A stretch of DNA of 64,000 nucleotides, from NCBI GenBank assembly GCA_013151835.1, contig JAADHK010000045.1:17661-81660 (forward strand). Reading direction: 5' to 3'. This document shows positions 39,558-48,235 of the stretch, one piece after another. Positions within the stretch are counted from its first letter, which is position 1, and each line of letters opens with the position of its first letter. The stretch comes from Deltaproteobacteria bacterium (lineage in GTDB: Bacteria > Desulfobacterota > Desulfobacteria > Desulfobacterales > Desulfosalsimonadaceae). Below the pieces are notes generated by a model. It worked only from the letters and a program-made list of their open reading frames with translations, was not told the DNA's origin and did not search any database. The position numbers and the translations under genes are program-made.

Positions 39558-40256
39558 TTAGTGGGCTTCTTCCATGGCCCCGGTAAAATACATGACGGAA
39601 AGGAGAAAAAAGATAAAGGCCTGGACAAATGCAACAAAAATACCAAGGGCCATGATCGGCAGGGGGGCAAAAAATGCGCCCGCCAGCATGAACAGGATGC
39701 CGAGTACTAGTTCGTGGCCCATCATGTTTCCGAAAAGACGGAAAGAAAGTGAAAGCACACGGGCCAGGTGCCCTATGATTTCAATGGGCAGGATAAGGGG
39801 GACCATCCACCAGACCGGTCCTAGAAAGTGCTTGATATAATGTGTTCCATGCAGTTTTATTCCCAGGTAATGGGTATAAAAGAAAACAATCAAAGCACAT
39901 GACAACGTGGTGTTCAGGCTTGCCGTGGGCGAATAAAAGCCCGGGACCATGCCGATAAGATTGGAAATAAAAATGTAGATGAAAATGGTTGCGGTAAGAG
40001 GGAAAAAAGCCCGGCCCTCTTCACCGGTAACCGTGACCATGAACTCTTCCATGCCGGAAAGAATCAGTTCGAACAGGTTCTGTAATTTTGACGGAACCAG
40101 ATCTACCTTCTTGGATGCAATATAGCCGCAGCCGATCAGCAGCGCCATAACCACCCATGTGTACAGTACGTGTTTGTATTCGAATGCAAGCCCGGCTAAG
40201 GTTTCTAACCCCAGCACCTTGAAAATCGAGACAACAATCAGAAATGGATGTTCCAC
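39558..40256 (-). CDS. atpB: ATP synthase F0 subunit a
   Basis: Stator subunit of 232 residues that forms the ion half-channels. Five to six hydrophobic helices are visible, and the essential Arg lies in the conserved helix LSLSFRLFGNMMGHE. The start is a GTG overlapping the end of the atpI-like gene region, with GGAGG upstream. Subunit b, delta and the F1 genes are not in this window, consistent with a split ATP synthase locus. Confidence 0.95.
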   Translation of the reverse strand: MEHPFLIVVSIFKVLGLETLAGLAFEYKHVLYTWVVMALLIGCGYIASKKVDLVPSKLQNLFELILSGMEEFMVTVTGEEGRAFFPLTATIFIYIFISNLIGMVPGFYSPTASLNTTLSCALIVFFYTHYLGIKLHGTHYIKHFLGPVWWMVPLILPIEIIGHLARVLSLSFRLFGNMMGHELVLGILFMLAGAFFAPLPIMALGIFVAFVQAFIFFLLSVMYFTGAMEEAH

Positions 40257-40257
40257 C

Positions 40258-40644
40258 TTAGACCGCCTCCTTAAAAATAAGAATGGTTAATTCCCGGAAC
40301 GTGGCGAGCATGATGCTCGCAACCACGACCGAAAGGCCCACGAACAGGCCCAATGGGTTAACGTATTTGCCGGATATCAGAATACCGATTATAATCGCGG
40401 TTGCGGTAAATCGGATATAATACTTGAAGAGGACCACCCTGTGAGAAGATAGATGGGGAGGCGTAAGCGATTGTTTAAGCGTTTTGTATAAAAGGTGAAA
40501 ATTGATTGTTGTTATGAGCCCGCCGCAAATGATGCCCATCGTAAATTCGGGTGACTCAGTCAGCAGGCCTGCGCAAACGGCCAGGGCAAACAGAATCCAG
40601 TTTGCATTAAGAATGAATTTGAGGAGTCTTTTTTGAATAATCAT
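40258..40644 (-). CDS. atpI: AtpI-like membrane protein (ATP synthase I chain)
   Basis: Encodes 128 residues with four hydrophobic helices (for example NWILFALAVCAGLL and GLFVGLSVVVASIML). Position and topology match AtpI, an assembly factor or magnesium-linked protein encoded upstream of atpB. Its ATG overlaps the stop of the preceding small gene (ATGA), and one base separates its stop from the atpB start. Sequence conservation of AtpI is low, so the name rests largely on context. Confidence 0.83.
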   Translation of the reverse strand: MIIQKRLLKFILNANWILFALAVCAGLLTESPEFTMGIICGGLITTINFHLLYKTLKQSLTPPHLSSHRVVLFKYYIRFTATAIIIGILISGKYVNPLGLFVGLSVVVASIMLATFRELTILIFKEAV

Positions 40645-40871
40645 CTTTTATTCACATATCCTTGGCTCTTAGCCATGGCCCGGAGAATGTTCCTGAATCC
40701 GGCGGCAATCCCTAATCCCAGAAAAACGAACATCAGCCATGGCGCAGTATCCAATGTTCGGTCAAGGGCCAGCCCGATAAAAAGCCCGATAAAAATTGAA
40801 AGCGCTATTGAAAAACCGAGACTGCTGTAGTAAGCTAAATCTTTAAACATTTGTTTTGTCTCTTGTTCCAT
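40641..40871 (-). CDS. atpZ: AtpZ/AtpQ-like small membrane protein
   Basis: First gene of the F0 cluster. 76 residues with two helices (LAYYSSLGFSIALSIFIGLFI and LMFVFLGLGIAAGFRNILRA), the pattern of the AtpZ/AtpQ family, which accompanies AtpI in many ATP synthase operons. The ATG at 40871 (MEQETKQMF) has GGAGAG upstream; a longer frame to 40919 lacks support. Overlaps the next gene by four bases. Confidence 0.83.
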   Translation of the reverse strand: MEQETKQMFKDLAYYSSLGFSIALSIFIGLFIGLALDRTLDTAPWLMFVFLGLGIAAGFRNILRAMAKSQGYVNKR

Positions 40872-41078
40872 TAGCTCTCCGGGGCCTGACCGGGACACAG
40901 AAACCAACTGAAGTTTCAAACTTTTTTAACTATCAAATGAATCCGATCTCGTCAATTAAAAAAAGAAGTGGATATGTTTTTTTTTATTTTATTCAGTGCC
41001 TGGCCCGTAAATATACGAGGCGCCGGGAGGTATGGATTTTCAGATGACTAATTCGAAAAAGCCAGGGAAGGGGAGACA

Positions 41079-42116
41079 ATGAAAAAACATTTCAGTATGT
41101 TAATTTTTGTAATTACGGCTATTTGTTTTTCTGGATCGGCGTTTGCCCTTGTTTTAACACCCGTGGACCGTGAAATTCAATACAGCAGGGAAGCCACACA
41201 AAACCAATGGAAAGTATTAAACGACGGACAATGGCATCCAAAATTCGGATATATTGAAGTCCATGAAATCGACAAGGCTCTTGTGTTGCAGTTTGATTTA
41301 AACGCATATCCGGGTGAGGTCTTCGGAAACGCGGAAATCGGTTTTTTTATAACAGGTGTTTTTCAGATGAAAAAGACACGTATTGCCTCAAGGTATTACG
41401 AGGCGGACGACCTGATAACCTCAGCGGCCGAAGGAGAGCCTGAAAACGTCTCGGCCGCCCAGGAGCATATGTATGCCGGGGACGTTCTCCTGGAGCCGGT
41501 TTTTGAGATCAATACTCCCGATCTTGAGGCAAATGAGGAATGGGATTTTAACGGTACGCCCATTGAGGTGAAATACAATATCACGGATCTGATGAACAAC
41601 CGGACTCATAATATCGTAAATATCAATCTCCGGTTTGCCGGGAGTTATGAGGACGGATGGGACGGCAATGTTTTCATTACGCCCGACGGCCACAGTAACG
41701 AGCATTTTGCCCGGTTTTCAGCCAGCGAAACAAATTCGGGGTTCCGGCCGTATCTTACACTCGAGCAGGGACCGGTGGGTAATATCGCGGGCTCCGTCAT
41801 TACACTCGTCACAGGTCAAACAAGCGGAATTAAGGGGGCGTCTGTGACCATAATGGAAAAAGAAAGAAAAACCGGGACGGACGGCAACGGCGATTATGTT
41901 TTCAACAATGTATCCGTCGGAACCTGGACATTGGTGATTAAAAAACCGGGTTTCGAGACCCTGACCATTCAGAATATCATTGTGTCGGACGGGCAGACAA
42001 CCGATGTTGTTGACGCACAGATGGATTTTGACACAAGATGGGACATGAACAATGACGGTAAAAAAGGACTGCCCGAGGCCATCGATGCGTTGCAGACTGC
42101 GGCTGATCTGCGGTAG
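41079..42116 (+). CDS. Secreted protein with carboxypeptidase-regulatory-like domain and dockerin-like C-terminus
   Basis: A signal peptide (about residues 1-23, ending SGSAFA) is followed by a ~220-residue beta-rich region with no family I recognise. At about 252-325 there is a CarboxypepD_reg-like/PEGA-like fold (GSVITLVTGQTSGIKGASVT, TDGNGDYVFNNVSVGTW). The last ~20 residues, DMNNDGKKGLPEAIDALQTA, look like one calcium-binding dockerin/EF-hand repeat, common at the end of secreted proteins in this group. It should be exported. It stands alone with ribosome binding site AAGGGGAGA and is divergent from the ATP synthase cluster. Confidence 0.75.
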   Translation: MKKHFSMLIFVITAICFSGSAFALVLTPVDREIQYSREATQNQWKVLNDGQWHPKFGYIEVHEIDKALVLQFDLNAYPGEVFGNAEIGFFITGVFQMKKTRIASRYYEADDLITSAAEGEPENVSAAQEHMYAGDVLLEPVFEINTPDLEANEEWDFNGTPIEVKYNITDLMNNRTHNIVNINLRFAGSYEDGWDGNVFITPDGHSNEHFARFSASETNSGFRPYLTLEQGPVGNIAGSVITLVTGQTSGIKGASVTIMEKERKTGTDGNGDYVFNNVSVGTWTLVIKKPGFETLTIQNIIVSDGQTTDVVDAQMDFDTRWDMNNDGKKGLPEAIDALQTAADLR

Positions 42117-42495
42117 GTTTTGACTTCTTTACAAAAGGACTTGCCATGGAAAAATATGATCAGATACGGCGCGTATCTTGTGAGTGGTGATCTTTTTTTT
42201 GACGGGGGAGTGGTTTTAACATATTAATTTCTCAAGGTGGGGGTCAGCACAGTCCGGTTTAGTTCTTGCTTGCTGAAGACGTTTGAACCTTTCTGCTCGA
42301 AAAAGGCCTGATTATGATCTTCAAAAAATGGTACAAAATAAAATATTCGCACGGCCAGCGTAACGGAAGGCTTCAGCCTTCCATGTACCGATGTTGCTTA
42401 CACGCAATTAAATGGCCTGAAGGCCGCCCCTACGATGGCTGTACAAGAAAAATAACAGTCTGCAAGAACCAAACCGGACACTACTGGGCGGGGGT
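42117..42495 (+). other. Intergenic stretch with two short hairpins, no convincing gene
   Basis: These 379 bases contain only short overlapping frames with no ribosome binding site or family character. A perfect 8-bp stem lies at 42365-42382 (GGAAGGCT-TC-AGCCTTCC) and a 5-bp one at 42414-42425 (GGCCT-GA-AGGCC). Such GC-rich mini-palindromes resemble extragenic palindromic repeats, but no second copy was seen in this window. Confidence 0.5.
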
Positions 42496-43005
42496 ATGAA
42501 ATTGGAAAAAATCATGGATAAAAATTTTTTCAGGTTTTTTGAGGAAGTCTTCAGAAAAGGCGCAAATGAGAATGCAAGACTTTCCGCTGTCGGGAAACTG
42601 TTTGCTGACGGGAGCAAAGCCGGTGGGGAATATCTCGATATATTCAGGAAAATATACGGATCAAAACCGGAAAAACAGCCTGCCGCAGACATGAATTTCA
42701 ACATGGAAAGCGCCATGGCTGAATTTAAAAAGGGCATGGCCGAATTTCTTTCGGCCATGGACGTGGTTCCCCGGTCGGATTACCAGGCTCTTGTTAAGGA
42801 GCACGATGCTTTGAAAAAAAAAGCGGCTGAACAAGAGGCTGTCATAGCCGGGTTGCGCGCACTCCTTGAGGTGAAGCAGGGTGATGGCGCGGCCGGAATC
42901 GAAACCTTTTCAAAAATGGTCGAATCCCAGCAGGAGCTGTTTTTAAAATTTATGTCCGGCATGTCCGGCAATCCTGAAAAAGGAGAAGAGGATTCCACAT
43001 CGTAA
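42496..43005 (+). CDS. Coiled-coil protein, probably PHA-granule associated
   Basis: A soluble, mostly helical protein of 169 residues. A heptad-like region (YQALVKEHDALKKKAAEQEA) indicates a coiled coil, and the C-terminus repeats short amphipathic Phe/Met-rich segments (SQQELFLKFMSGMSG), reminiscent of phasins and of PhaE C-termini. No signal peptide. An alternative start seven codons in (MDKNFFRFF) is possible. It is the first gene of the PHA island, about 255 bases before the depolymerase gene. The PHA link is contextual. Confidence 0.6.
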   Translation: MKLEKIMDKNFFRFFEEVFRKGANENARLSAVGKLFADGSKAGGEYLDIFRKIYGSKPEKQPAADMNFNMESAMAEFKKGMAEFLSAMDVVPRSDYQALVKEHDALKKKAAEQEAVIAGLRALLEVKQGDGAAGIETFSKMVESQQELFLKFMSGMSGNPEKGEEDSTS

Positions 43006-43171
43006 TGTTCTGATATTCTTACCACGAAAACCATTAAGCCATCATCAAAATCCTTCCTGCAACTACACTGCAAAAAAATCTTCCTTTTTGTTACACTTTA
43101 AATTGAAATGCAAATAATTGAAATAAAAGAACTTTATCGGTAATTGCCGTATAAACTTAAATTGCTTTTTG

Positions 43172-43220
43172 TGCATTGCAGCAAAATGCGCTTGACTTTG
43201 CATGCTTTAATACTAATTTT
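43172..43220 (+). promoter_or_regulatory. Putative PhaR operator and promoter of the depolymerase gene
   Basis: TGCATTGCA at 43172-43180 is followed by TTGACT at 43192-43197 and, 17 bases on, AATTTT at 43215-43220 (TAATTT with 16). The same TGCA-N-TGCA box precedes the -35 of both phasin promoters. A wider pair of TGCA half-sites occurs at 43058-43072. PhaR proteins elsewhere bind TGC/GCA-containing sites in phasin and PHA promoters. Confidence 0.55.
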
Positions 43221-43260
43221 TTATTCAGGCAATAACCACAATGTAGCAGGAGGTTAAGAT

Positions 43261-44682
43261 ATGGGTGCATCATTGATAAGCTTATTTCCTGAAGCAAAAA
43301 ATACGGCAAAAAATGTGATAAACGGTATCAGAATGCCGATTGAAGCAGGAGCAGCGCTTTCGGAAATGACTGACCGAATCATGGCCCATGGCAAAGAAAT
43401 GGCAACAGGTTCTTTTGAAGGCGGAATGCTGTCGAAAAGGCTATTTATGCCATGGATTGACGATAGAACAGATCATGCATTTTCCGGCCTGCTTAAAATA
43501 TGCCAGGACAGCACAAACGTTTTTTTAAACCTGGCCCGGGGACCTGTCTCTTACACATTTGAAAAATTCAGGAAGGATAGACTTGCTGATATTGAATTCA
43601 TTGATTTTATCAGCAATGAACCCCCGGTCCAGGACTGGGAAACCGATTATCAAAAAAAAGATATCCTCCTGGACCTGCCTGGAATGCGATTGATTGATAT
43701 GTCGATCCACGGCACCCATAAAATAGAAAATTACAGCATCGTATTTGCTCCACGTGCCGGGCACCATTCAAACATTGCAGAAAAAACAGCTATTTATTTG
43801 AGAGATCACGGTCTTTCGAAAATGGCGGTGGTGGAACAGAAATGTGCTGCTGACATTCCCATGTATATTGACGGGAAACGGCATTATGAGGATTTTGAGA
43901 GCCAGGTGGAACAGTTTAAGACCATTCTGGAATTTCTTAAAAACAAAGCCGGCTTTCCATCGCACCTGATCGCCATATGCCAGCCGGGACCGCTCTTGAT
44001 TACAACCCTGATTCTTTATCCCGAACTGGGAAAGACATTCGGGTCTGCCGGCTCTCCCATGCATACCGAGGGAGAACGGGGAATGCTGACTGATTTTTCA
44101 CGCATGGCGGGAGAAAATTATATCGACTATCTGATCGATCTATTCTCCGGTATAATTCCCGAAGGTCAAATCGGCGCCGGCAGAAAGATATATGACGGCC
44201 GGCTCCAGGTAATGGGCTTTTATTACCTGGGCATGGATCAGCATATGAAAAATTTTCGCAAATATTATACCGATCTGAAATATGGAAACAATGAGTCGGC
44301 CCAAAGGCAAAGGGATTTTTACCAATGGTACAACTGGACCCATCATTTTCCGGCGGGTTTTATAAGGGACACCTACAAAAAGATTTTTGTTAACAACGAC
44401 TTGATTCACGGCAGGATGAAAATAGGGAATAAAACGGTTGGTATCAGGGATTACCCCGGTAATGTACCCATCTGGTCCCTGGGTGGGTCCAAAGACGACA
44501 TCGTGCCGCCTAAGCAGGCCAACGGACATCTGGATGAGATCGAAAGTGTTCCGGAAAAAAACAAACTTTCCTTGCTCGCAAAAGCCGGCCATATGGGGCT
44601 TTTCAGGTCGTCTAAAGTCCTGAAAAATGATTATAGTAAAGTCGTGAGATTTTTACTGAAACACAGCGACAAGAAAAAGTAA
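43261..44682 (+). CDS. phaZ: Intracellular PHA depolymerase-like alpha/beta hydrolase (PhaZ)
   Basis: Predicted to degrade intracellular polyhydroxyalkanoate. The 473-residue protein carries the nucleophile-elbow variant AICQPGP with Cys240, comparable to the VCQP box of Cupriavidus PhaZ1, and later GGSKDDIVPP (Asp) and KAGHMGLF (His) complete a Cys-Asp-His triad. Upstream, IVFAPRAGHHSNI resembles the oxyanion region of that family. GGAGGTT precedes the ATG. A PhaR-type operator lies before its promoter and the phaR gene is the next downstream, on the other strand. A PHA synthase-like role is the main alternative because these families share the same fold and Cys box. Confidence 0.72.
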   Translation: MGASLISLFPEAKNTAKNVINGIRMPIEAGAALSEMTDRIMAHGKEMATGSFEGGMLSKRLFMPWIDDRTDHAFSGLLKICQDSTNVFLNLARGPVSYTFEKFRKDRLADIEFIDFISNEPPVQDWETDYQKKDILLDLPGMRLIDMSIHGTHKIENYSIVFAPRAGHHSNIAEKTAIYLRDHGLSKMAVVEQKCAADIPMYIDGKRHYEDFESQVEQFKTILEFLKNKAGFPSHLIAICQPGPLLITTLILYPELGKTFGSAGSPMHTEGERGMLTDFSRMAGENYIDYLIDLFSGIIPEGQIGAGRKIYDGRLQVMGFYYLGMDQHMKNFRKYYTDLKYGNNESAQRQRDFYQWYNWTHHFPAGFIRDTYKKIFVNNDLIHGRMKIGNKTVGIRDYPGNVPIWSLGGSKDDIVPPKQANGHLDEIESVPEKNKLSLLAKAGHMGLFRSSKVLKNDYSKVVRFLLKHSDKKK

Positions 44683-44686
44683 AAAC

Positions 44687-44861
44687 TCATTCTTGATGGC
44701 GTCGTAAAAAGTCCCATCTACTGCGTTGTAGCGAGTCGTGAAATGCTCGGAATACTATATGTATGCCTCCGCTTTCGCGACTCCGCTACGCCTTGTATAT
44801 GGAACTTTCTACTTAGCCATCGTAACCAGGTTGACGGACTTTTTACGGAGTCGTCATTCTT
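44687..44861. mobile_element. Palindromic MITE-like element, copy 1, with 8-bp target duplication
   Basis: The element proper is 44695-44853 (159 bp). It begins GATGGCGTCGTAAAAAGTCC and ends GGACTTTTTACGGAGTCG, and internal arms pair to form one long imperfect hairpin. It is flanked on both sides by the exact octamer TCATTCTT (44687-44694 and 44854-44861), a target-site duplication. No coding capacity. The right octamer contains the TGA stop codon of phaR (minus strand). Nearly identical to the copy at 51111-51270. Confidence 0.85.
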
Positions 44862-45360
44862 CCGGAGGATTTTTTTTGTCTTCTGCTTCTGTGTTGAATT
44901 TTGACGGATCCATAAACTGCTTAAAAAAAGATTGAAGTGGATTTGTCTCCTCATGCGGGTGTAATCCCATGCCGGACCCCATACCGGACATTGATACCCC
45001 GATATCCAGCCACTTGTTGAACTGCTCATCCGCAATCTGTTTATATGACAGATAACTCCTTACCATTTTTTCAAGATACTTGCCGAAAAAATCGGCCAGC
45101 AGGGTTTCCCCGTATCGTATAATAAGATGCAGGAGGGGAACAGGAAGCAATGCGTTTTTGTTTTTGGCTTCTTCCATGATAATTTGAGTAAGCGTAAACG
45201 CCGTAACATCTTCGCCGGATTTCACATCTGTTACTTCGACCCACTGCCCCTGCTTTACCATATCGGACACATCATTTAACGTTACATAAGCGCTTTGCAC
45301 GGTATCATACAGCCGTCGATTGGAATATTTCTTAAGAATGATTTTATCTGATTCCGACAT
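44854..45360 (-). CDS. phaR: Polyhydroxyalkanoate synthesis regulator PhaR
   Basis: DNA-binding repressor that senses PHA granules and controls phasin and related genes. The N-terminal ~60 residues match the PHB/PHA accumulation regulator DNA-binding domain (ILKKYSNRRLYDT, SAYVTLNDVSDMV), followed by the accumulation-regulatory domain and a Gly/Met-rich linker. 168 residues, typical size. Its stop codon lies in the target duplication of a palindromic element. A half-site GTGCAAAA (45405-45412) lies in its own upstream region, so autoregulation is possible. Confidence 0.92.
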   Translation of the reverse strand: MSESDKIILKKYSNRRLYDTVQSAYVTLNDVSDMVKQGQWVEVTDVKSGEDVTAFTLTQIIMEEAKNKNALLPVPLLHLIIRYGETLLADFFGKYLEKMVRSYLSYKQIADEQFNKWLDIGVSMSGMGSGMGLHPHEETNPLQSFFKQFMDPSKFNTEAEDKKNPPEE

Positions 45361-45520
45361 ACGTCACCTCTATGTTCAGTCCATTATATTCAGTCCATGG
45401 TATAGTGCAAAATATTTTTATCGATTTATAACCAGAAAATAATCTTTTTTATTATAACCATTTAATTTTAGAAATATTAGATCAAATTCAATTTTAAAAA
45501 TCAAGGAAATAATTTTTTTG

Positions 45521-45566
45521 TGCAGTGCAAAAAAATACTTGACAATCTGTTCTTTTTCACTATTTT
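45521..45566 (+). promoter_or_regulatory. Putative PhaR operator and promoter of phasin gene 1
   Basis: TGCAGTGCA at 45521-45529, flanked by T7 on the left and A7 on the right, lies nine bases before TTGACA (45539-45544); TATTTT follows at 45561-45566 with a 16-base spacer. The layout matches the depolymerase and second phasin promoters. It is placed about 80 bases before the phasin ATG. Confidence 0.6.
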
Positions 45567-45647
45567 AATGGTAACAAGAGTTCAAAGCGCAAATAAAATA
45601 CAACAATGTACTTTTAATCATAAATATAAACAAACGAGGAGGCTGCC

Positions 45648-45908
45648 ATGGATAACAAGCAGGTACTTAACCAGGTAATTAAGTTTAATAAGACGATATT
45701 TGACAATGCATTTAACGCGATGCAAATGGCACAGAACCAGGGCGAAAAAATAATAACTTCGCTATTGGATCAGGCCGCATGGCTGCCTGAAGAAGGCAGG
45801 AAAACCATTGATGGATGGGTGAACTCCTATCAGAAGGGATTTTCGGATTTCAAATCAGCCGTGGACGAACAATATAAGAAGGTTGAAGAATTTCTCGAGG
45901 AAAAATAA
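45648..45908 (+). CDS. Phasin-like PHA granule protein 1
   Basis: A small helical protein of 86 residues (QVIKFNKTIFDNAFNAMQMA; a second helix from KTIDGWVNSYQKGF to the end) with the amphipathic character of phasins that coat PHA granules. It resembles the 98-residue protein at 52380-52676: both have KxxFxNxxxxxxMxQxQ, then a WL/W-N-Y/M-K segment and an acidic/basic C-terminus. Strong ribosome binding site GAGGAGG. A PhaR-type operator covers its promoter, and phaR is divergent next door. Confidence 0.78.
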   Translation: MDNKQVLNQVIKFNKTIFDNAFNAMQMAQNQGEKIITSLLDQAAWLPEEGRKTIDGWVNSYQKGFSDFKSAVDEQYKKVEEFLEEK

Positions 45909-45958
45909 TCTTATTTGTAGTGTTTGACAGGCCGCTATCCATCAACTAATTCAGTCAT

Positions 45959-46080
45959 CGGCTTCGTAAAAAGCGCCGTCTGCAAGGCGCGCGAGTTGGG
46001 AAAGGGCGAAGGCGTACTTTTTGTACGTTGAGCTCTTTCACGACAAGCGCAACGCCGCAGACGGGCTTTTTACGGAGTCG
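45959..46080. mobile_element. Palindromic MITE-like element, copy 3 (shorter variant)
   Basis: About 122 bp with the same tips as copy 1 (TTCGTAAAAAG... and ...CTTTTTACGGAGTCG) but a different interior: CGCCGTCTGC pairs with GCAGACGGG, and the centre is GTACTTTTTGTAC. The octamer to the right, TCAATACT (46081-46088), fits the target consensus and contains the TGA stop of the CoA-transferase gene. The left octamer, TCAGTCAT, is not identical, so the duplication is decayed or was recombined. Confidence 0.7.
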
Positions 46081-48096
46081 TCAATACTTAGCCATTTTAT
46101 CCAGCGCACTCTTCGCCTCACTCCCGCTTTCATAAATATGGGGCGCAACATTTCTTTTGGCAAGCGCATCGCCTAGTTTCATGCGCAAAAATGCGCTCGT
46201 TGTGTAACGAGTAACGCCGCTATAACAATCATTGACCAATTTTTTCACCATGTTCGTATATGGATCGACCAGATCCGGATTAATGGCAAAGCTGTCGTAA
46301 TTAACAATCGCGAATACCTTTTTGCCCAAAGGCCCGGTCAAGCGACGCACGGCCGTGTCTATATCCCTTACCATATCCATGGTATTTACATTAAAACCTT
46401 CAAAGTTTACGAAAAAGAGATTCTTTTCAGTATCATAGGAAAGGCGTTTTTCCAATGGAATGCTTAACATATCATCTTTAAGCCCCATGGAATCGGCGTA
46501 AAAGATGCGCTTGTCCATTATCCGCAGATCCTGACTTATTATCGGTTTAAAATCCATCTGGCCCAGTATGTCTATTTCAAGGTCAACGCCCGGTGCAATT
46601 TCAATCAGCTCCAGACCATCTTTTGTCAGCAAAAAGATACAACGTTCCGTGATGAACAATACCGGCTGTTTTTTTTCGACCGCATACGCGCCTGAAAAGG
46701 TGACGTGTTCAACAGCCTTGACAAATTTTTTTACACGGCCTTCATTCACAATTTTAAGAGATCCATCGGAAACGTCAATTTTCAGGCCCCCTGCCGTAAA
46801 TGTTCCCACAAAAATTACCTTTTTCGCATTCTGACTGATGTTGATAAAACCCCCGGCACCGGCGAGTTTGGGGCCGAATTTACTAACATTCAGGTTTCCG
46901 TGGCTGTCCGCCTGCGCCAATCCCAGAAAGGCCGCATCCAGGCCGCCTCCGTCATAATAATCAAACTGATAGGGCTGATCAATAACAGCTTGTGTATTGG
47001 CGCCTGCACCGAAACTCAAGCCGCCGGCGGGAAGACCGCCGACAATTCCCGGCTCGGCGGTTAAAGTCATATAATCCAGAATTTTTTCCTCAAAGGCTAC
47101 CTGGGCGACGCCTTCCGGCATCCCGATCCCCAGGTTAATGACCGAATTGACTTCCAATTCGAACGCTGCCCGCCTTGCGATGATTTTGCGTTCAGTTAAG
47201 GGCATGGGTTCCGGAGACTGCATGGGCTGTTTTATTTCACCGGAATAGGCCGGGTTATATTGCTCGGCAAATGTCTGCCAGTGGTATTTTTGTTCGGAGA
47301 CGACAACGCAATCAACCAGGATGCCCGGGATTTTAACCTCGCGACAATGCAGCGAACCGGCCTCGGCGATTCGCTCCACCTGGACGATGACAAAACCGCC
47401 GGAATTTCTAGCAGCCATGGCAATGGAGAGGGACTCGAGGGTGAGCGCTTCTTTTTCCATGGTCGTATTGCCGTCAGTATCAGCGGTTGTACCGCGAATT
47501 ATGGCCACATTAATGGGAAGCGTCTTGTATGCCAGGTATTCATGGCCGTCAAATTCCATTAATTCCACGATATCATCAATTGTTATGCTGTTCAGCTTTC
47601 CGCCACCATTCCTGGGATCTACAAATGTGTGCAGGCCGACGGTCGTCAATGTCCTGGGCTTGTGGGCCGCAATATCCCGGTACATGTGTGAAATCACGCC
47701 CTGGGGGAGGTTATAGGCGATAATTTTGTTTTCAATGGCCAGTTTCTGCAATTCAGGAACCAGCCCCCAGTGCCCGCCGATCACCCGTTTGACCATGCCC
47801 TCATGTCCAAAATGATTCAGCCCTTTTTGCTTCCCGTCTCCCTGTCCGGCGGCGTACACCAGCGTCAGGTCTTTGGGTTCGCCGGTTTTTAAAAATACAT
47901 CCTCAAGGGTAACGGCGATTTTTTCCGCAAAGCCCGTGCCCACAAAACCCCCGGTGGCAATTGTATCATTTGAGCGGATCACCTGTACGGCCTCAAGCGC
48001 TGAAACAACTTTGCCTTTACGCATCCTCATGGGGGTCAGCGAGGTCAGCATCGGATGGCTGCCGCAGGACACGGAATTATCCTTCTCGGGAGGCAT
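46081..48096 (-). CDS. Acyl-CoA:acetate/propionate CoA-transferase with C-terminal extension
   Basis: Family I CoA-transferase fusing alpha and beta halves, like propionate CoA-transferase Pct or YdiF. The CoA-accepting Glu348 lies in TAEPGIVGG, and [12 protein letters not shown] follows. Pct-type enzymes have about 520 residues; this one has 671. The extra ~130 C-terminal residues (from about 540) form an alpha/beta segment ([40 protein letters not shown]) that looks like a separate small domain, perhaps STAS/SpoIIAA-like. It probably activates propionate, acetate or hydroxyacids to CoA esters for oxidation or PHA synthesis. AAGGAAAG precedes the ATG. Confidence 0.87.
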   Translation of the reverse strand: MPPEKDNSVSCGSHPMLTSLTPMRMRKGKVVSALEAVQVIRSNDTIATGGFVGTGFAEKIAVTLEDVFLKTGEPKDLTLVYAAGQGDGKQKGLNHFGHEGMVKRVIGGHWGLVPELQKLAIENKIIAYNLPQGVISHMYRDIAAHKPRTLTTVGLHTFVDPRNGGGKLNSITIDDIVELMEFDGHEYLAYKTLPINVAIIRGTTADTDGNTTMEKEALTLESLSIAMAARNSGGFVIVQVERIAEAGSLHCREVKIPGILVDCVVVSEQKYHWQTFAEQYNPAYSGEIKQPMQSPEPMPLTERKIIARRAAFELEVNSVINLGIGMPEGVAQVAFEEKILDYMTLTAEPGIVGGLPAGGLSFGAGANTQAVIDQPYQFDYYDGGGLDAAFLGLAQADSHGNLNVSKFGPKLAGAGGFINISQNAKKVIFVGTFTAGGLKIDVSDGSLKIVNEGRVKKFVKAVEHVTFSGAYAVEKKQPVLFITERCIFLLTKDGLELIEIAPGVDLEIDILGQMDFKPIISQDLRIMDKRIFYADSMGLKDDMLSIPLEKRLSYDTEKNLFFVNFEGFNVNTMDMVRDIDTAVRRLTGPLGKKVFAIVNYDSFAINPDLVDPYTNMVKKLVNDCYSGVTRYTTSAFLRMKLGDALAKRNVAPHIYESGSEAKSALDKMAKY

Positions 48097-48235
48097 TTGA
48101 ATCTTTCCTTTTTATGGATGACCGGTTAAATTAAAAAGCTTTTCACGGTGAAGGATCACCACTATATGTGAAAATAACTTATCAATTATTTCAAGCTATT
48201 AAAATTTGATTATTTGGAAGTACTCACCGGCGCTT

